Shown here: one piece after another, positions 7,859-17,066 of the stretch
How positions within the stretch are numbered: the first letter of the stretch is position 1
Layout of the letters: every line of letters starts with the position of its first letter
NCBI RefSeq assembly: GCF_016862095.1
Contig: NZ_BOMH01000020.1
Span: 1 to 64,000 of the forward strand
Direction of reading: 5' to 3'
Origin: Actinoplanes cyaneus
Lineage (GTDB): Bacteria > Actinomycetota > Actinomycetes > Mycobacteriales > Micromonosporaceae
Length of the DNA stretch: 64,000 bases
The notes under the pieces: model-generated
Told to the model about the DNA's origin: nothing
Databases searched by the model: none
What the model saw: the letters and a program-made list of their open reading frames with translations, nothing else
Made by a program: the position numbers and the translations under genes

Positions 7859-9277
7859 ATGGACGTGCTCGACCTGACCCGGCTGCAGTTCGCGGTCGTG
7901 ACGATCTATCACTACCTGTTCGTGCCGCTGTCGATCAGCCTGTCGGCGGTCGCGGCCGGCCTGCACCTGACCTGGATGCATACCGGCTCGGAGAAGTTCC
8001 TGCACCTGACGAAGTTCGTCGGCAAGCTGCTGATCGTCACGTTCGCGGTCGGCGTGGTCACCGGCCTGGTGCAGGAGTTCCAGTTCGGGCTCGGCTGGAG
8101 CGCGTTCGCCAAGTTCTACGGCGACGTGTTCGGCCCGACCCTGGCGATCGAGGGGATGCTCGCGTTCTTCCTGGAGGCGACGTTCCTCGCGCTCTGGTAC
8201 TTCGGGTGGGGCCGGCTGCCCCGCAGGCTGCACGCCGCCACGATCGTCGTCGTCGCGGTCGGGACGCTGCTCTCGGCGTACATCATCCTCGCGGCGAACT
8301 CCTTCATGCAGAACCCGGTGGCGTACGCGCTGGACCCGCAGACCGGCCGGGCCCACCTGACGAGCTTCGGCGAGCTGCTCACCAACGAGGTGGTGCTCGC
8401 CGCCTTCCCGCACACGATGGCCGGCGCGGCGATGGCCGGCGGTGGCCTGCTCCTGGCGATCGGGGTGTGGCGGCTCGCCGCGGACGCCGCGTTCCGGACG
8501 CTCGCCCGGGCCGGCGCGTGGCTGATGCTGATCGGCGGCGCGATGACCGCCATCACCGGCGACCACCTCGGCAAGGTGATGACCGCGGTGCAGCCGATGA
8601 AGATGGCCGCCGCCGAGGCGCTCTACGAGACGACGACCGGGGCGCCGTTCTCGGTGTTCGCGCTCGGCAAGCTGGGGCACGAGAAGCCGTTCCTCACAGT
8701 GGAGATCCCGCACCTGCTCTCGTTCCTGGGCACCGGCTCGTTCGACGGGACGGTGCAGGGCATCGACGACCTGCAGGCGCAGTACGTGGCTCAGTTCGGC
8801 CCCGGCAGTTACGTGCCGATGATCCCGGTCGCGTTCTGGACGTTCCGCCTGATGATCGGCGCCGGGGTGGCCGGGATGGCCCTCGCGGCGTACTACCTCT
8901 GGGCGTCCTCCTCCTCGCGCCGCTTCAGGATCCCGCTGCTGCCGGCGTTCCTGCAGCTGGGCGCCGGGGTGCCCGGCTGGGCCAAGCGGATCCTGCTGCT
9001 CTCGCCGCTGCTGCCGGCGGCCGCCAACACGTTCGGCTGGGTGTTCACCGAGACCGCCCGGCAACCGTGGCTGGCGTTCGGCATCTCGAAGGTGTCCGAC
9101 GGCATCTCCCCCGGGCTCACCAGCGCCGAGGTCGTCGCGTCGCTCGCCGGGTTCACGCTGATCTACGGCCTGCTCGCGGTCGCCTGGTACAAGCTCGTCG
9201 TCCACCTGTCCCGCAAGCCCCTCGCGCCGGAGACCCCGGTCGAGGCGGCCGAGGCCCAGCCCGTTCCCGCCTACTAG
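7859..9277 (+). CDS. cydA: Cytochrome bd oxidase subunit I
   Basis: Subunit I (472 aa) of the cytochrome bd quinol:O2 oxidoreductase carries the haems and the quinol site in the cytoplasmic membrane. Haem-related residues are visible: His18 near the N-terminus, Glu99 and Glu106 in the EGMLAFFLEATF helix, and His185 in AAFPHTMAG. The FTETARQPW motif lies towards the C-terminus. About nine hydrophobic helices are apparent and the quinol loop is of the short type. AGAGGGGG precedes the ATG. It is the first gene of cydA-cydB-cydDC. The enzyme has high oxygen affinity and does not pump protons, and it usually supports low-oxygen growth or respiratory stress. Confidence 0.96.
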   Translation: MDVLDLTRLQFAVVTIYHYLFVPLSISLSAVAAGLHLTWMHTGSEKFLHLTKFVGKLLIVTFAVGVVTGLVQEFQFGLGWSAFAKFYGDVFGPTLAIEGMLAFFLEATFLALWYFGWGRLPRRLHAATIVVVAVGTLLSAYIILAANSFMQNPVAYALDPQTGRAHLTSFGELLTNEVVLAAFPHTMAGAAMAGGGLLLAIGVWRLAADAAFRTLARAGAWLMLIGGAMTAITGDHLGKVMTAVQPMKMAAAEALYETTTGAPFSVFALGKLGHEKPFLTVEIPHLLSFLGTGSFDGTVQGIDDLQAQYVAQFGPGSYVPMIPVAFWTFRLMIGAGVAGMALAAYYLWASSSSRRFRIPLLPAFLQLGAGVPGWAKRILLLSPLLPAAANTFGWVFTETARQPWLAFGISKVSDGISPGLTSAEVVASLAGFTLIYGLLAVAWYKLVVHLSRKPLAPETPVEAAEAQPVPAY

Positions 9278-9288
9278 GAGTCCGAGTC

Positions 9289-10269
9289 ATGATCACCTTC
9301 TGGTTCGCGATCCTCGTCCTCGCCTGGGTGCTCTACTTCGTCCTCGAGGGCTTCGACTTCGGGGTCGGCGTGCTCGCGCCGTTCCTCGGGCGTGACGAGC
9401 ACGAGCGGGGCGCGGCGATCCGCACGATCGGCCCGTTCTGGGACGGCAACGAGGTGTGGCTGGTCGCCGCGATCGGCGTCACCTTCGCCGCCTTCCCCGC
9501 GTGGTACGCGGTGCTGCTCTCCGCCCTCTACCTGCCGATGGTCGCCATCCTGCTGCTGCTCGCGGTGCGCGGCGTCGCCCTGGAGTTCCGCGGCAAGCAC
9601 GACTCGCCGGCCTGGCGCCGCCGCTGCGACTGGCTCCTGGCCGGATCGTCGGCCGGGGTGGTGCTGCTGTGGGGCGCGCAGCTCGGCGTCTTCGTGCACG
9701 GCCTGGCCCTGAACGCCGACGGCGCCGTGATCGGGTCCGGGCTCGGCCGCAGCCTCGCGCCACTGGTCACGCCCGCCGCAGGCCTGGGCGCGCTGGCCGC
9801 CCTGCTCGGCACGGTGCTGCTCGGCGCGACGTTCCTGGCCCTGCGCACCACCGGCCCGGTCCGGCGCCGCGCGGTGTCGCTGGCCCGTAACGGCGGCAAC
9901 CTCGGCACTGTCGGCCTGCTGCTGGCCGGCGTCGCCACCGGCTCCCGGATCACGCTGGTCGCCGCGGTGGTCTGCTTCGTCGCCGGCATGCTCGCCCGCC
10001 GAGGCCGCGAGGGCAGCGCGTTCACCGCGGTCGCGGTCGGCGTCGCCGGTGCGGTCGTCACGGTCTTCACCGCGCACGGGTCGGTCGTGCTGCGCAGCAC
10101 CCTCGACCCGCTGTGGTCGCTGACCCGCGCCGAGGCTGCGGCCACCCCGTCCGCCCTGCAGCTGATCACGATCGCCGGGGTGATCGTCCTGCCCGGGGTG
10201 CTCGCCTATCAGGCCTGGTCCTACTGGGTCTTCCGGCGCCGCGTCGCCAGTGAGCGGATCGCGTCGTGA
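9289..10269 (+). CDS. cydB: Cytochrome bd oxidase subunit II
   Basis: Subunit II (326 aa) is the haem-free partner of CydA. The typical N-terminus WVLYFVLEGFDFGVG and the GPFWDGNEVWL motif are present, with about eight transmembrane helices. ATG at 9289 follows AGGAG at 9276-9280, overlapping the cydA stop. The final TGA overlaps the GTG start of the cydDC fusion (GTGA), indicating translational coupling. Confidence 0.96.
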   Translation: MITFWFAILVLAWVLYFVLEGFDFGVGVLAPFLGRDEHERGAAIRTIGPFWDGNEVWLVAAIGVTFAAFPAWYAVLLSALYLPMVAILLLLAVRGVALEFRGKHDSPAWRRRCDWLLAGSSAGVVLLWGAQLGVFVHGLALNADGAVIGSGLGRSLAPLVTPAAGLGALAALLGTVLLGATFLALRTTGPVRRRAVSLARNGGNLGTVGLLLAGVATGSRITLVAAVVCFVAGMLARRGREGSAFTAVAVGVAGAVVTVFTAHGSVVLRSTLDPLWSLTRAEAAATPSALQLITIAGVIVLPGVLAYQAWSYWVFRRRVASERIAS

Positions 10270-13200
10270 AGGCCGCCCTGCGCCGCGTCGGACCGGCTCG
10301 CTTCGCGCCGGCCACCGGGCCCTCCGGATCACTCCCGGCCGCTTCCGGTCCAGGTTCCTTCCACCCCGTTTCCCGTACGCCGTCAGCCCCGCCACCGTCC
10401 ACCCCCGCCCCGCCGTCCGGCGCACGGCGGGTCGTGCGCGGGCCGATCGACCCGCGGCTGCTGCGTCACGCCCGCAGCTCACGCGGCGGGGTGGCAGTGC
10501 TCGCAGTGATCGGGACCGGTCAGGCCGCGGCCACGCTCGTCATCGCGGCGGCGCTCACCCAGATCGTGGCCCCGTCGTCCCTCTTCCCCGGCGGGACGCG
10601 CGCCGCGGCGATCGCGCTGCTGGCCGGGGCGTTCGCCGCGCGCGGGCTGCTCTCCTGGGCCGAGCAGGTCACCGCCCGCCGGACGGCCGCGCGCGTCACC
10701 GACGAGTTGCGGCGCTCGCTGCTGGCCACGGTGGTCCGGCGCGGCCCGGCGTGGGTCGCCTCCTACGGCGCGGGCCGGCTCACCACCGTCCTGGGCACCG
10801 GGCTCGACTCGTTGCGGCCGTGGTTCGCAGGCTACCTGCCGTCCCTGGTCCTCGGCGTGCTGCTGCCGCCCGCGGTGATCGCCGTGATGTTCCTGACCGA
10901 CCCGGCCTCGGCGGCGATCGCGCTCCTCACCCTCCCGCTGATCCCGCTGCTCGGCGCGCTGATCGGCTGGGCCACGCAGGCCCGCGCGCGGCAGCGCTGG
11001 GCGGCGGACGCCCGGCTCGCCGGACATTTCCTCGACGTCGTCCGCGGTCTCGGGACCCTCAGGATGTACGGCCGCGCCGAGCGCCAGGTCGACGTCATCG
11101 CCGACCTGACCGATCGCCACCGCCGGGCCACGCTGCGGGTCCTGCGCGTCGCCTTCCTCTCCTCGACCGCCCTGGACCTGGTCGGCACGCTCTCCGTCGG
11201 GCTGGTCGCGGTCCAGGCCGGGATCCGGGTGGCCGGCGGCTCGATGTCGCTGGCGCCGGCCCTGCTCGCGATCCTGCTGGCGCCCGAGGTCTACCGCCCG
11301 CTGCGGGAGATGGCCGCGCGCTACCACGCCGCCACCGACGCCACCGCCGTGATCGCCGACGTCGACGAGATCCTCACCGCCCCGCAGCACGCGTCCCAGC
11401 CGGACTCCGAGGCGTCCGCGCACCCGTCCGCCACCGCCGACACGCTGGAGGCAGGCACACCGGCCGCGGGCACACCGGCCGCGGGCACACCGGCCGCAGG
11501 CACACCGGCCGCGGGCACACCGGCCGCGGAGTGGACGGCGTTGGCGGAGACGGCCCGGTGGGGAGTTTCCGCGGCGGGCCTGCGCGCGTCGTATCCCGGC
11601 GCGGGTGGCGACGCCCTGCGGCTGGACGAGCTGACGGTCCGGGCCGGGGAGATCGTGGCGCTGCGCGGAGCGTCGGGGGCGGGCAAGAGCACCGCACTGC
11701 GGGTGTTCGCCGGGCTGCATCCGGCCGACGCGGGGGCGGTCGCCGTCGGGCGGGCGTTCCACCTGTCGCAACGGCCGGCTCTGCCGCACGCCCGGACCGT
11801 GGGCGAGGCCTTCGCGGCCGACGCTTCCCAGGATGAGATCCAGTCCGCGCTGGGCATGGTCGGCCTGGACACCGAGGTCGGCGCGGACACCCCGCTGGGC
11901 GAGCACGGCAACGGCATCTCGGCCGGTCAGCGGCAGCGCCTGGCCCTGGCCGCGCTGCTGCACCGGGCCGGCCGGGCCGCCGCCCTGACGCGGCGCGCCG
12001 CCGACCGCCCGCAGCGCGACGAGCCCGGGCCGAAGCGGCGCCCGCTCCCGGTGGTCACACTGCTGCTGGACGAGCCGACCGCGCACCTCGACCCGGCTGC
12101 CGAGCGCCTGGTGGTGGAACGGCTGCGGGAGTTCGCCCAGCGGGGTTGCGCCGTCCTCGTCGTGGCGCACCGGCCGGCGCTGCTGGCCGCCGCCGACCGC
12201 GTCGTCGAGGTCCATGCGCCGGTCCCGTCCGCCGTCGACGGCCCCGCCGAAGTGGACACGTCCGCCGCGGCAACCGCATCCGCCACGGCAACCGCGCCAA
12301 ACGCGTCCGCCGCGCGAACCGCGCCTACTACGCAGACCGCACCTGCCGCGCCGGCCGGGCGCGCCGGCCGGGACGCGGCGTCCGAGCCGGCGGACACGCC
12401 GGCGCGGGCATGGTGGCGGCGTTCCTGGGTGGCTGTCGCGCTCGGGGCGGGGGCGACGCTCGGCGGGATCGTGCTGACCGGGTCGGCGGCGTGGCTGCTG
12501 GTCCGGGCGGCCGCCCTGCCGCCGGTGCTGACGCTCTCGGCGGCGGTCGTGCTGGTGCGCGGCAGCGCGGTGACCCGGCCGCTGCTGCGGTACCTGGAGC
12601 GGCTGGTGGCGCACGACGTGGCGTTCGCCCGGCTGGGGAGCCGGCGGGCGGCCGTCTACCGGGAGCTGATCCCGCGGGTGCCGGGGGCTCGCCTGCACCG
12701 GCGCGGGGATCTGCTCACCCGCCTGGTCGACGACGTCGACGCCCGGGTGGACGGGCTGCTGCGGGGCCGGCTGCCGGCGATCACGGCGGGCGTGGTGGTC
12801 GCGGTCGCCGGGGTCGCCGCGGCCGGGATCGCGCTCGGCGTGGCGGGGGCCCTCGCGCTCGGCGTGCTGATCTCCGCGGTCGTCGCGCCGATGATCGCGT
12901 CGTGGCAGGCCGGCCGGCAGGACACGGCGACCGGGGTGGCCCGGGCCGCCCTGCGGGACGCGATGGTCGAGACGGTCGACGGGGTCGAGGAGATCGGCGC
13001 CGGGGCCGGGCGCTCCGGCGTACCGGAGGAGAGAAGCCGGACCCTCGCGGAGCTGGAGGCGCGGGCGGCGCGGACGTCGGGACTGGCCGCGGCCGTCGCC
13101 CAGCTCGGCTGGGCCGTGGCGGCGGCCGGGACCGCGCTGGCCCTGGCCGGCGCGGGGATCTCCGCCGAGTGGAGCGCCGTGGTGCTGCTCGCGGTGATCG

Positions 13201-13976
13201 CGCTCGGCGAGCCCGTGGTGGCCCTGCCGGACGCCGCGATCGCCCGCCGCCGGGCCGCCGGCGCCGAACGCCGCGTCGCCGCCCTGACCGCCGACACCCC
13301 CGCCGGCACCCCGGCCGGCGACCGGGCCGCCGAGCCCTGCGCGGACGGGGCCGTGATCGTTTCCGGACTCGTGGCGGGCTGGGATCCGGCGGGCGAGCCC
13401 GCCCTCGACGGCGTGGACCTGCGACTCGCGCCCGGGGCGAGGGTCGCGGTGACCGGCCGCTCCGGATCGGGGAAGTCGACGCTGGGCGCGGTGCTCGGCG
13501 GGCTGCTCGCGGCGCGCGCCGGAACCGTGCGGGTCGGCGGGAAGGCCGTGCTCGTCGGGGACGAGACAGGACACGTGTTCGCCTCGACCGTACGGGAGAA
13601 TCTGCGTCTCGCGTCGCCCGGCGTGACCGATCCGGAGCTCGTCGCCGTGCTGCGGCGGGTCGGGCTCGGACCGTGGCTGGCCGGGCTGCCGCGGGGGCTG
13701 GACACCTGGCTCGGGACCGGGGGCGGCACGATGTCGGGCGGGCAGCGGCGGCGGTTCGCGACGGCGCGGGCGCTGCTGGCCGACCCGGCGCTGCTGATCC
13801 TGGACGAGCCGACCGAGGGCATCGACGAGGCGGGGGCCCGCGAGTTGATGAACGACCTGCTGAGCGCGGCTTCGGGGCGGACCGTGCTGGTCTTCGCGCA
13901 TCGCGCCGAGGGCCTGCACCTCGTGGACGAAATCTACGAACTGTCCGACGGACGCCTAAATGTCGGAGTCCTCTAG
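10266..13976 (+). CDS. cydDC: Fused CydD-CydC thiol ABC exporter
   Basis: A single 1236-aa protein contains two complete ABC half-transporters that in E. coli are the separate CydD and CydC. Each has a six-helix membrane domain followed by an ATPase. The first ATPase has Walker A GASGAGKST near 468-476, signature SAGQR near 552 and LLLDEP near 600. The second has GRSGSGKST near 1064, SGGQR near 1157 and LLILDEP near 1177. The transporter exports cysteine/glutathione-type reductants needed to assemble cytochrome bd. Oddities: a low-complexity linker with five Ala-Gly-Thr-Pro-Ala units (residues ~396-421), about 30 extra charged residues between the first signature and Walker B, and a Pro/Ala-rich 55-residue N-terminal extension. 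Fusion of CydDC is common in actinobacteria. Confidence 0.93.
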   Translation: MKAALRRVGPARFAPATGPSGSLPAASGPGSFHPVSRTPSAPPPSTPAPPSGARRVVRGPIDPRLLRHARSSRGGVAVLAVIGTGQAAATLVIAAALTQIVAPSSLFPGGTRAAAIALLAGAFAARGLLSWAEQVTARRTAARVTDELRRSLLATVVRRGPAWVASYGAGRLTTVLGTGLDSLRPWFAGYLPSLVLGVLLPPAVIAVMFLTDPASAAIALLTLPLIPLLGALIGWATQARARQRWAADARLAGHFLDVVRGLGTLRMYGRAERQVDVIADLTDRHRRATLRVLRVAFLSSTALDLVGTLSVGLVAVQAGIRVAGGSMSLAPALLAILLAPEVYRPLREMAARYHAATDATAVIADVDEILTAPQHASQPDSEASAHPSATADTLEAGTPAAGTPAAGTPAAGTPAAGTPAAEWTALAETARWGVSAAGLRASYPGAGGDALRLDELTVRAGEIVALRGASGAGKSTALRVFAGLHPADAGAVAVGRAFHLSQRPALPHARTVGEAFAADASQDEIQSALGMVGLDTEVGADTPLGEHGNGISAGQRQRLALAALLHRAGRAAALTRRAADRPQRDEPGPKRRPLPVVTLLLDEPTAHLDPAAERLVVERLREFAQRGCAVLVVAHRPALLAAADRVVEVHAPVPSAVDGPAEVDTSAAATASATATAPNASAARTAPTTQTAPAAPAGRAGRDAASEPADTPARAWWRRSWVAVALGAGATLGGIVLTGSAAWLLVRAAALPPVLTLSAAVVLVRGSAVTRPLLRYLERLVAHDVAFARLGSRRAAVYRELIPRVPGARLHRRGDLLTRLVDDVDARVDGLLRGRLPAITAGVVVAVAGVAAAGIALGVAGALALGVLISAVVAPMIASWQAGRQDTATGVARAALRDAMVETVDGVEEIGAGAGRSGVPEERSRTLAELEARAARTSGLAAAVAQLGWAVAAAGTALALAGAGISAEWSAVVLLAVIALGEPVVALPDAAIARRRAAGAERRVAALTADTPAGTPAGDRAAEPCADGAVIVSGLVAGWDPAGEPALDGVDLRLAPGARVAVTGRSGSGKSTLGAVLGGLLAARAGTVRVGGKAVLVGDETGHVFASTVRENLRLASPGVTDPELVAVLRRVGLGPWLAGLPRGLDTWLGTGGGTMSGGQRRRFATARALLADPALLILDEPTEGIDEAGARELMNDLLSAASGRTVLVFAHRAEGLHLVDEIYELSDGRLNVGVL
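11454..11528 (+). repeat. Five 15-bp tandem repeats inside cydDC
   Basis: GGCACACCGGCCGCG is repeated five times (one copy has a single change) and encodes an Ala-Gly-Thr-Pro-Ala linker ahead of the first ATPase domain. The frame is kept, so copy number can vary without breaking the gene. Confidence 0.9.
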
Positions 13977-13986
13977 TCTAGGCAGC

Positions 13987-14547
13987 ATGGCACGTACGCC
14001 GGTCCCGGGAACCCGCGACACGATCCTGACCGCCGCCGCCGGGCTGTTCTACCGGTACGGGGTCCGGGCGGTCGGCATGGCCCAGGTCGTCGAGGTGGCC
14101 GGGTGCGGGAAGAACCTGCTCTACCGGCACTTCCCGAGCAAGGCCGAGCTGGCCGCGGCGTACCTGCGACTGGTCCGCCGGGAACGGGAGCAGGCCGCCG
14201 CGGAGGCGATGCGCTGGGCACACGGGCCGGCCGGGCAGCTGATCGCGCTGGTCAGCGAGATCGCCGAGAACACCCGGCGGCCCGGCTGGCGAGGGTGCGC
14301 GTTCCGGAACTACCTGACCGAGTTCCCGGGCGCCGACGACGAGCCGGCCCGGGTGGCGCGGGGCTACCTGGCGGACAGTCGCGCGCTGGTGGACCGGCTG
14401 GTGGCCGAGCTCGGCGGCGACGATCTGCTGGCCGACCGCGTCTGGCTGATCGTGGACGGGCTGCACAGCGGGCGGCCGGAACAGGCCCAGGTCGCCGTCG
14501 ACTGGGTCACCGAGCTGGTCAAGGGCTGCGCCGCGCGGCACGGATGA
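13987..14547 (+). CDS. TetR-family transcriptional regulator
   Basis: This is a 186-aa TetR regulator. The N-terminal helix-turn-helix spans ~10-55, with the recognition part VVEVAGCGKNLLYRHFPSK. The C-terminal ligand domain is unassigned but contains a WRGCAFRNY segment seen in a TetR subgroup. ATG at 13987 lies 11 nt after the cydDC stop, and TAGTCT about 8-13 nt upstream could be a -10 element of a leaderless transcript. It may be independent of the cyd genes. Its target is not evident. Confidence 0.85.
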   Translation: MARTPVPGTRDTILTAAAGLFYRYGVRAVGMAQVVEVAGCGKNLLYRHFPSKAELAAAYLRLVRREREQAAAEAMRWAHGPAGQLIALVSEIAENTRRPGWRGCAFRNYLTEFPGADDEPARVARGYLADSRALVDRLVAELGGDDLLADRVWLIVDGLHSGRPEQAQVAVDWVTELVKGCAARHG

Positions 14548-14600
14548 GCTGCGGATCCGCCTGGGAACCGGTCGACCGGGCGCTGTTAGGGTCGCCCGTT

Positions 14601-15464
14601 GTGAGCGACAACAGCGCCCGGATCATCGGTGGCCGGACCTACGACTTCTCCCGCCAGGTCGTCGTGATGGCGATCATCAACCGGACACCGGACTCGTTCC
14701 ACGACCGGGGCCGGACGTTCGCGCTGGAGAAGGCGACCGAGGCCGTCCGGCACGCGGCCTCCGAGGGCGCCGACTGGATCGACATCGGCGGGGTGCCGTT
14801 CGCGCCCGGGCCGGAAGTCTCCGCGGCCGAGGAGCTGGACCGCGTCCTGCCGGTCGTCGAAGCGGCCCGCGACCTGGCCGTCGTCTCCGTCGACACGTTC
14901 CGCCCGGAGGTCGCCGCCGAGGTGATCAGGCACGGCGCCGGGGTTGTCAACGACACGTCCGGCCTGCGCGACCCGGCCATGGCCGACGTGGTCGCCGGCA
15001 CCGACGCCCAGCTGGTCATCTGCCACAGCCTGGCCGCGCCGCGCACCCACTACCCGAGCCCCCGCTACCAGGACGTCACGCTCGAGGTGGCCGCGTTCCT
15101 GCGGGAGAAGGTCGCGCTCGCGCTCTCCCGCGGCGTGCGACCGGATCAGATCATCATCGATCCCGGTCACGACCTGAACAAGAACACGCTGCACTCGCTC
15201 GAGCTGACCCGCCGGCTCGACGAGATCGCGGCCATCGGTTACCCGATGCTGGCGGCGCTCAGCAACAAGGACTTCATCGGGGAGACCCTCGACCGGCCCC
15301 AGCAGGAACGGCTCGCCGGCACCCTGGCCACCGTCGTCTTCAGCATCCTGCGCGGGGCGCGGATCATGCGCGTGCACGACGTTCGCGCCGCGTACGACGC
15401 TGTCCGGATGACGGAGGCGATGCTGGGCTGGCGCGAGCCCGCCTACCTCAAACACAACATCTGA
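14601..15464 (+). CDS. Dihydropteroate synthase homologue (FolP2-like)
   Basis: This 287-aa TIM-barrel protein is of the pterin-binding (DHPS) family. It has NRTPDSF (28-34, usually NVTPDSF), SVDTFRP near 98, a DPGHDLNKN segment and LSNKDFIGETL. These last two resemble mycobacterial FolP2 more than the folate enzyme FolP1, and FolP2 is reported to lack normal dihydropteroate synthase activity. No folate genes (folB, folK, folE) are adjacent, which supports a non-housekeeping role. The start is GTG 14601, preceded by TAGGGT; an alternative ATG at 14544 overlaps the tetR stop and would add 19 residues. Confidence 0.8.
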   Translation: MSDNSARIIGGRTYDFSRQVVVMAIINRTPDSFHDRGRTFALEKATEAVRHAASEGADWIDIGGVPFAPGPEVSAAEELDRVLPVVEAARDLAVVSVDTFRPEVAAEVIRHGAGVVNDTSGLRDPAMADVVAGTDAQLVICHSLAAPRTHYPSPRYQDVTLEVAAFLREKVALALSRGVRPDQIIIDPGHDLNKNTLHSLELTRRLDEIAAIGYPMLAALSNKDFIGETLDRPQQERLAGTLATVVFSILRGARIMRVHDVRAAYDAVRMTEAMLGWREPAYLKHNI

Positions 15465-15598
15465 GACCTTCCCGCGTACGGGCGGTGCGGCGCGACCGGC
15501 AGGGTCGGCGCGTGGATGACCGGTAACCGGCACAGCACCGTGCGGACCAGCTGGAACGCCGGCCCGCACGCGGCAGGTCCCCCTCGGTGGCGTGGCGG

Positions 15599-16999
15599 TC
15601 AGGCGCGGCGCGGGAGGGCCAGCGCGACCACCGCCCCGACGGCGATCACCGCAGCCCCGGTCAGCACGGCCGGACGCGTACCGTCGATGAAGGAATCGAA
15701 GCTCGTGAACCCGCCGAGCGAGCTGAAGATCGACGACAGCGCCGCCACGCCAGCCGCCACCCCGAACTCCCGGATGGTGTTGTTCGTGCCCGACGCCACG
15801 CCCTGGGAATCCTGGTCCACGCTGGCCAGGACCATCGTGCTGACCGGCGCGAAGGTCAGGCCCATGCCGATCCCGGCGAGCGCGAACGCCCCGATCAGCG
15901 AGGTGTAGGAAGCGGTCACCGACAGCCCGAGCGCCATCCACAGCAGGCCGCCCGCCAGGAAGACCTGACCGGCGAAGATCAGGTTCCGCTGACCGATCCG
16001 CCCCGCGAACAGACCGGCGAGCGGTGCCACGATCATCGGTGCCGCGGTCCACGGCAGCGTCCGCAGGCCGGCCTGCAACGGGCTCAGCCCCTGCACCACC
16101 TGGAAGAACTGGGCGAGCAGGAACACCGACCCGAAAGCACCCGCCGAGAACGTCAGCGTCACCACGTTGACCAGGCTGAACCCGCGGCTGCGGAACAGTC
16201 GCAGCGGCAGCATCGGCGCACTGTTGCGCGCCTGCCAGAAGACGAACCCGGCGAGCATCACGACCGCGGCGCCGAGCATGACCGGCACCCGCCCGGAGGT
16301 CCAGCCGCGGTCCGGCCCGTCGACGACACCCCAGACGAGCAGCAGCATCCCGCCGGCGGAGAGGACCAGGCCGATCGGGTCGAGCCTGCGCCCGTCCCCA
16401 CGGCTCTCGTCGAGCACCGTCGCCGCCAGCACCACCGCGACCACGCCGACCGGCACGTTCAGCCAGAAGATCCACGACCAGTGCAGTCCGTCGACGACCG
16501 CGCCGCCGACCACCGGGCCGACCGCCACCCCCAGCCCGGTGATCCCGCCCCAGATGCCGACCGCCGCGTTCCGGAAGTTGGCCGGCACCGCTCTGGCCAG
16601 CAGGGTCAGCGCCAGCGGGGTGATCGCCGCGCCACCCAGCCCCTGGATCGCCCGGGCCGCCGTGAGCTGCCACGCCTCGGCGCTGAGCGCGGCCGCCGCG
16701 GAGGCGAGCGTGAAGATGATGATGCCGCCGATGAACATCCGCCGCCGGCCGAGCCTGTCGCCGAGCGCGGCAGCGGTGAGCAGGAACGCCGCGAACGGCA
16801 GCGTGTACGCGTTGACGAACCACTGCAGGTCGGTGATCGACGCGTGCAACTCCGTGCGGATCACCGGCAGCGCCGTGCTGACCACCAGGTTGTCCAGCGA
16901 AACCATGAACGTCGGGATGCCGACGGCGGCGAGGACGGCCGCGATCGGCCGGGTCCGCCTGACCGGTGCGCCGGTCTTTTCCAGAGCGAGAGTTGTCAC
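15599..16999 (-). CDS. MFS drug:H+ antiporter (DHA2, 14-TM type)
   Basis: This 466-aa major-facilitator exporter has about 14 hydrophobic helices. Motif A is seen as GDRLGRRRMF near residue 84, motif C as a GVAVGPVVGG stretch, and the D-N-L-V-V-S-T-A motif in helix 1. Members expel lipophilic drugs or antibiotics. GTG at 16999 follows GGGGGAG. It is divergent from a TetR regulator, with GTTATC/GATAAC operators in the gap, the usual arrangement for a self-protection pump. The frame extends upstream into the operator region, but that part has no membrane or start signals. Confidence 0.9.
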   Translation of the reverse strand: MTTLALEKTGAPVRRTRPIAAVLAAVGIPTFMVSLDNLVVSTALPVIRTELHASITDLQWFVNAYTLPFAAFLLTAAALGDRLGRRRMFIGGIIIFTLASAAAALSAEAWQLTAARAIQGLGGAAITPLALTLLARAVPANFRNAAVGIWGGITGLGVAVGPVVGGAVVDGLHWSWIFWLNVPVGVVAVVLAATVLDESRGDGRRLDPIGLVLSAGGMLLLVWGVVDGPDRGWTSGRVPVMLGAAVVMLAGFVFWQARNSAPMLPLRLFRSRGFSLVNVVTLTFSAGAFGSVFLLAQFFQVVQGLSPLQAGLRTLPWTAAPMIVAPLAGLFAGRIGQRNLIFAGQVFLAGGLLWMALGLSVTASYTSLIGAFALAGIGMGLTFAPVSTMVLASVDQDSQGVASGTNNTIREFGVAAGVAALSSIFSSLGGFTSFDSFIDGTRPAVLTGAAVIAVGAVVALALPRRA

Positions 17000-17015
17000 G
17001 GCTCCCCCGTAAGTT

Positions 17016-17061
17016 GTTATCGACTGATAACTAAGGACGGTAAGCATCAACTGATAACCTG
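17016..17061. promoter_or_regulatory. TetR operators between MFS exporter and tetR
   Basis: GTTATC-GACT-GATAAC (17016-17031) is a perfect inverted repeat. ACTGATAAC recurs at 17050-17058, immediately before tetR. The 27-bp spacing puts both sites on the same face within about 2.6 turns. Confidence 0.7.
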
Positions 17062-17066
17062 TCAAC

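Noticed and set aside
15538..15552. Complete sixth inverted-repeat element
   Set aside because: Only the CACCGTGCGGACCAGC-type half is recognisable and the left arm is missing; kept only as a possible relic.
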